This document shows, piece after piece, positions 61,536-64,000 of a stretch of 64,000 bases of DNA. Source of the DNA: CAVQBP01 sp963710745. GTDB taxonomy: Bacteria > Bacteroidota > Ignavibacteria > Ignavibacteriales > Ignavibacteriaceae. The translations under genes and the position numbers were made by a program. Location of the stretch: assembly GCA_963710745.1 (NCBI GenBank), contig CAVQBP010000024.1, forward strand, positions 372,001-436,000, given 5' to 3'. The stretch's first letter is position 1; every line of letters starts with the position of its first letter. The notes beneath the pieces are model-generated. The model saw only the letters and a list, made by a program, of their open reading frames with translations. It had not been told where the DNA came from and did no database searches.

Positions 61536-61874
61536 TTAGTTCCTTGTTAAAATTCTTTCACCTTTTCCGGTAAGCACACCATTTAAATAAAGTCTTAAAA
61601 TATTTTCAGTTTCTCCTCTAACCCATGGAATAACCTTGATATTATAATTTTTAAGTTTTTTTTCGCACAAATTTGTTAATCCGCCGCATATTAGTACATC
61701 AGGTTTAAGCTTTACCAATGTATCGAGTTTCCTTAAAATATCGGCACTATCAAGCAGAAGAGTTTCTTTATTTTTAACTAAAGAGTTTTCAACTTTTACA
61801 ATCATTAATTTTTCAGCTACATCCAGCCGTGATGATATTCTATCTCCAAAAATCGATAATGCAATAGTCTCCAT
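61536..61874 (-). CDS. NifX/MTH1175-like (dinitrogenase iron-molybdenum cofactor family) protein
   Basis: The 112-residue protein has the family fold: IALSIFGDRISSRLDVAEKLMIVKVE at the start, KPDVLICGGLTNLCEKKLKN and VIPWVRGETENILRLYLNG. Its cysteines in ICGGLTNLC may bind a cluster or metal. It is the first gene of its operon. A candidate sigma-54 promoter ends about 45 bases upstream, and an inverted repeat site lies farther up between it and the sigma-54 activator gene. Confidence 0.85.
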   Translation of the reverse strand: METIALSIFGDRISSRLDVAEKLMIVKVENSLVKNKETLLLDSADILRKLDTLVKLKPDVLICGGLTNLCEKKLKNYNIKVIPWVRGETENILRLYLNGVLTGKGERILTRN

Positions 61875-61917
61875 AAGAACCGCCTAAAATTAAGGATTAA
61901 TTTCTATTGCTTTATAT

Positions 61918-61933
61918 TTCAATTCATCTGCCA
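61918..61933 (-). promoter_or_regulatory. Candidate sigma-54 (-24/-12) promoter
   Basis: The minus strand reads TGGCAG-ATGAA-TTGAA, against the consensus TGGCAC-N5-TTGCA. The GG and most of the TTGC core keep exact spacing, with two mismatches. It lies 44 bases before the NifX-like start and next to a sigma-54 activator gene. Confidence 0.55.
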
Positions 61934-62046
61934 GACTTTTAAAAAATATGACATCCCTTTCATTATAAAAATTTTAAGGATTAATACATGAAGTAATTTC
62001 GGTTAGGTTAAAAAATGTCGCAATGATGAAATCGGCTTAAATTGTA

Positions 62047-62062
62047 GTTGCAAAATTGCTAC
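62047..62062. promoter_or_regulatory. Inverted repeat, candidate activator site 1
   Basis: GTTGCA-AAAT-TGCTAC is an imperfect inverted repeat (5 of 6 pairs) with the same half-site and spacing as 63478-63493. It lies about 115 bases upstream of the candidate -24/-12 promoter, a normal distance for an enhancer. Confidence 0.5.
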
Positions 62063-62070
62063 ATAAGAAA

Positions 62071-63417
62071 TTAGAGTAAATCATATTTTTTCATTTTCCT
62101 GTAAAGCGTAGCCCTGTGTAATTTGAGATCTTTTGCAGCCCCAACCTTACTCCCTTTATTTTTTTCCAATACGTCCATAATTAATTTTCTTTCAGCATCC
62201 TGAAACGGGGGTAATGACTTATTAAATATATTTTCAGAGGTTCTTTTGTCATTTAATTGTAATTCAGGGGGGAGGTGTTTTGTTTTAATTTCCATGCCTT
62301 GGCACATAACACATGAGTGTTCTATTATGTTTTCAAGTTCCCGCACATTACCCGGATAATCATACTGCATTAATAATTCCAACACTTCCGGGGAGGCACA
62401 ACTAATAGATTTTCCCATTCTTTTATTAAATCTTTCTATGAAACAACCAACTAATAAAGGAATATCTTCTCTTCTCTTTACAAGAGGTGGAAGGTATATT
62501 TTAACAACATTTAATCTGTAAAATAAATCATCTCTAAAAGAGCCCTTTTTTACAAGCTTTGCAAGATCTTCCTTCGTAGCGGCTATTATACGAACATCTG
62601 CTTTAACTGGTACAGTTGCTCCCAATGGTTCAAATTCTCTTTCCTGTAAAACTCTTAAAAGTTTTACCTGAACCGATAGCGGCAGACTTTCAACTTCATC
62701 CAAAAATATTGAACCTCCTTTTGCAACCGCGAAACGTCCGGGTTTATCTTTTTTGGCATCAGTAAAAGCACCTTTAATATAACCGAATAGCTCAGATTCC
62801 AGTAATGTATCGGGTAAAGCACCGCAATTAATTGCAATGAAAGGTCCCTCTTTTCTTTCACTTAATCTATGCACAGCACGTGCAAACAATTCCTTTCCCG
62901 TTCCACTTGCTCCCTGAATCAAAATAGTGCTTTCACTTTGTGAGATTATTGGAAGTATATCAAATAATTTTAGAATTTCATGGTTTTTTGAAACTATATC
63001 CTCAAAAGTATAACTTTTTTTTATTTCTTTTTTCAATTCCTCAATAGTCGACAAATCCCTGAACGATTCAACACCGCCGACGAATTTTCCCCTTTCATTT
63101 TTTAGAATTGAAGTACTGATGCTTACAGGTATTTCATTACCATCAGCTTTGAGGATTGTAACGCGCTTATCAATCGTTCGCTCGCCTGTTTTCAATGAAC
63201 ATTTTAAGGCACATGCTTTTTCACAAATATTGGCTCTTAAAACTTCAAAACAAAATTGATTAACAGCTTCCTCCTTCTTGATACCTGTGATCTCCTCAGC
63301 TGCCCTGTTAAAGGAAGTTATTCTCATGTTTTCATCTACAGTAAAAACCCCGTCAGCTACACTGTCAAGAATAATATTGGAATAGATTTCCTGGGGTCCT
63401 CTTTGTTGATTCTTCAT
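62071..63417 (-). CDS. Sigma-54-dependent activator with cysteine-rich PAS domain
   Basis: The 448-residue protein has a PAS domain (residues about 10-125), an AAA+ domain (about 140-370) and a Fis-type HTH (about 405-448). Walker A is GASGTGKELFARAVH and Walker B is GGSIFLDEVE. The sigma-54 contact loop reads GAFTDA in place of GAFTGA. The PAS domain has four cysteines, Cys56, 65, 69 and 73 (C-X8-C-X3-C-X3-C), which could hold an iron-sulfur cluster and sense redox state. I chose ATG at 63417, because the longer frame begins with low-complexity sequence. The ending is RATLYRKMKKYDLL. Confidence 0.92.
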   Translation of the reverse strand: MKNQQRGPQEIYSNIILDSVADGVFTVDENMRITSFNRAAEEITGIKKEEAVNQFCFEVLRANICEKACALKCSLKTGERTIDKRVTILKADGNEIPVSISTSILKNERGKFVGGVESFRDLSTIEELKKEIKKSYTFEDIVSKNHEILKLFDILPIISQSESTILIQGASGTGKELFARAVHRLSERKEGPFIAINCGALPDTLLESELFGYIKGAFTDAKKDKPGRFAVAKGGSIFLDEVESLPLSVQVKLLRVLQEREFEPLGATVPVKADVRIIAATKEDLAKLVKKGSFRDDLFYRLNVVKIYLPPLVKRREDIPLLVGCFIERFNKRMGKSISCASPEVLELLMQYDYPGNVRELENIIEHSCVMCQGMEIKTKHLPPELQLNDKRTSENIFNKSLPPFQDAERKLIMDVLEKNKGSKVGAAKDLKLHRATLYRKMKKYDLL

Positions 63418-63477
63418 TATTTCTAATTCTTTAAGAAAAAATTTTAGTCCACTTAAAGTTACTATATAAAATTTAAA

Positions 63478-63493
63478 GTTGCATAACTGCAAC
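63478..63493. promoter_or_regulatory. Inverted repeat, candidate activator site 2
   Basis: GTTGCA-TAAC-TGCAAC is a perfect inverted repeat with a 4-base centre, 61 bases upstream of the activator start. It matches the site at 62047-62062, which suggests autoregulation by the activator. Confidence 0.5.
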
Positions 63494-63625
63494 ATATAAA
63501 ATTCAACTAAAACAGAATTTAATGAAAAAACCAAGGTTTCCATATTGGTTCTCTTTTTGTTTACTCTCGATTATGTATTAGAAGGCAAGTAATATCTTTT
63601 TTGATATTTAATTCGAGAGGGTAAA

Positions 63626-63874
63626 ATGGATATAGGATGTAAAAAGGCTTTCCTTATTGTCTTTGGTTTGCCGGCTATTTTATTTCTGAGTTTTGCCTGG
63701 ATTTTCTTAGGTGGAGAACAAATCCAGGGTGGATGGTTTAATGGATTTTTTGATAATCTCAGTTTAATGTGGCTTCCAACAATCCTCTTTTTAATAGTGG
63801 GCTGGATTGTTGATAAATTTTTATTTAATGGTTCTTTGCTTAATTGCTTAAAAAGTAAATCAGTAGAAAAGTAG
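63626..63874 (+). CDS. Small membrane protein with two predicted helices
   Basis: The 82-residue protein has two hydrophobic stretches: AFLIVFGLPAILFLSFAWIF (residues about 8-27) and LMWLPTILFLIVGWIVDKFL (about 47-66). No known motif is visible. It is divergent from the sigma-54 activator gene. A GAGAGGG stretch precedes the start codon, and it is the last complete gene in the window. Confidence 0.6.
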   Translation: MDIGCKKAFLIVFGLPAILFLSFAWIFLGGEQIQGGWFNGFFDNLSLMWLPTILFLIVGWIVDKFLFNGSLLNCLKSKSVEK

Positions 63875-64000
63875 ATTAAGATTTTATAATTTTTTGGATT
63901 CATCGTTCAAAGTTTAAATGCAAAATTATTTCTAAAATGTGCGTATATCCCGATGGAATACGATATTACACTTAAAAAGGAAAAAGGGAAAAATGAAAAC

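Noticed and set aside
59002..61874. Nitrogen-fixation cluster because of two NifX-like genes
   Set aside because: No nifHDK, nifB or nifE/N is present; the family is widespread in organisms that do not fix nitrogen.
63953..64000. Possible start of a plus-strand gene at the window end (ATG at 63953 or 63993)
   Set aside because: Only 8 to 48 bases are visible. AAAGGGAAAA before the ATG at 63993 looks like a ribosome site, but nothing of the product can be judged.
1..64000. tRNA, rRNA and CRISPR features
   Set aside because: I read the spacers for T-loop signatures, rRNA-like stretches and regular repeat-spacer units and found none that could be supported.

Overview
The window is AT-rich and looks like a chromosome segment of an anaerobic, low-GC bacterium of the Bacteroidota/Chlorobiota/Ignavibacteriota (FCB) group. 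The signs are a type IX secretion C-terminal domain with the NYPNPFNPST signature, Big_5 surface lipoproteins, DUF4252 genes behind an ECF sigma factor, and a HipA-like kinase/DUF3037 pair. The assignment comes from family recognition, not from a tree.

Layout. 1-27.6 kb is ordinary chromosome on mixed strands: a partial pruA, an acyl-CoA synthetase, cell-surface proteins, a membrane-anchored protein with two ribosomal L12-like domains, an NhaC antiporter, a TPR histidine kinase, an MscS channel, a two-gene molybdenum hydroxylase, two tandem paralogs of unknown function, two family 9 glycosyltransferases, a homocysteine methyltransferase, ispE, and an ECF sigma/anti-sigma/DUF4252 operon.

27.9-57.0 kb is a continuous minus-strand island for dissimilatory sulfate reduction. 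In transcription order it reads: YeiH-type anion transporter, 49-residue membrane peptide, dsrA, dsrB, dsrD, dsrN, ferritin-like protein, dsrL, dsrC, RsbRD-N-like protein, dsrM, dsrK, [GxxExxY cassette], dsrJ, dsrO, dsrP, CoA-disulfide reductase-rhodanese, hemA, kinase-like/BON protein, qmoA, qmoB, sat, aprB, aprA, zinc-ribbon protein, YkgJ-like protein, qmoC. Sat activates sulfate to APS. AprBA reduces APS to sulfite with electrons from QmoABC. DsrAB and DsrC reduce sulfite and pass a trisulfide to DsrMKJOP. HemA and DsrN serve siroheme supply and amidation. DsrD, Qmo and the lack of dsrEFH favour the reductive direction. A transposase-like gene sits immediately upstream of the island, and a repeat-flanked GxxExxY gene interrupts it between dsrK and dsrJ.

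58.2-64.0 kb is a small regulatory region: a DUF134 regulator, two NifX/MTH1175-like proteins, TrmO, a decayed response regulator, small zinc-ribbon and hypothetical proteins, and a sigma-54 activator with a cysteine-rich PAS domain. Matching inverted repeats lie on both sides of the activator gene, and a candidate -24/-12 promoter lies before its neighbour.

The most notable content is the complete sulfate-reduction island in an FCB-type background, its unusual gene order (qmoC split from qmoAB), its little-studied accessory genes, and hairpins placed just after dsrB, dsrC and aprA.
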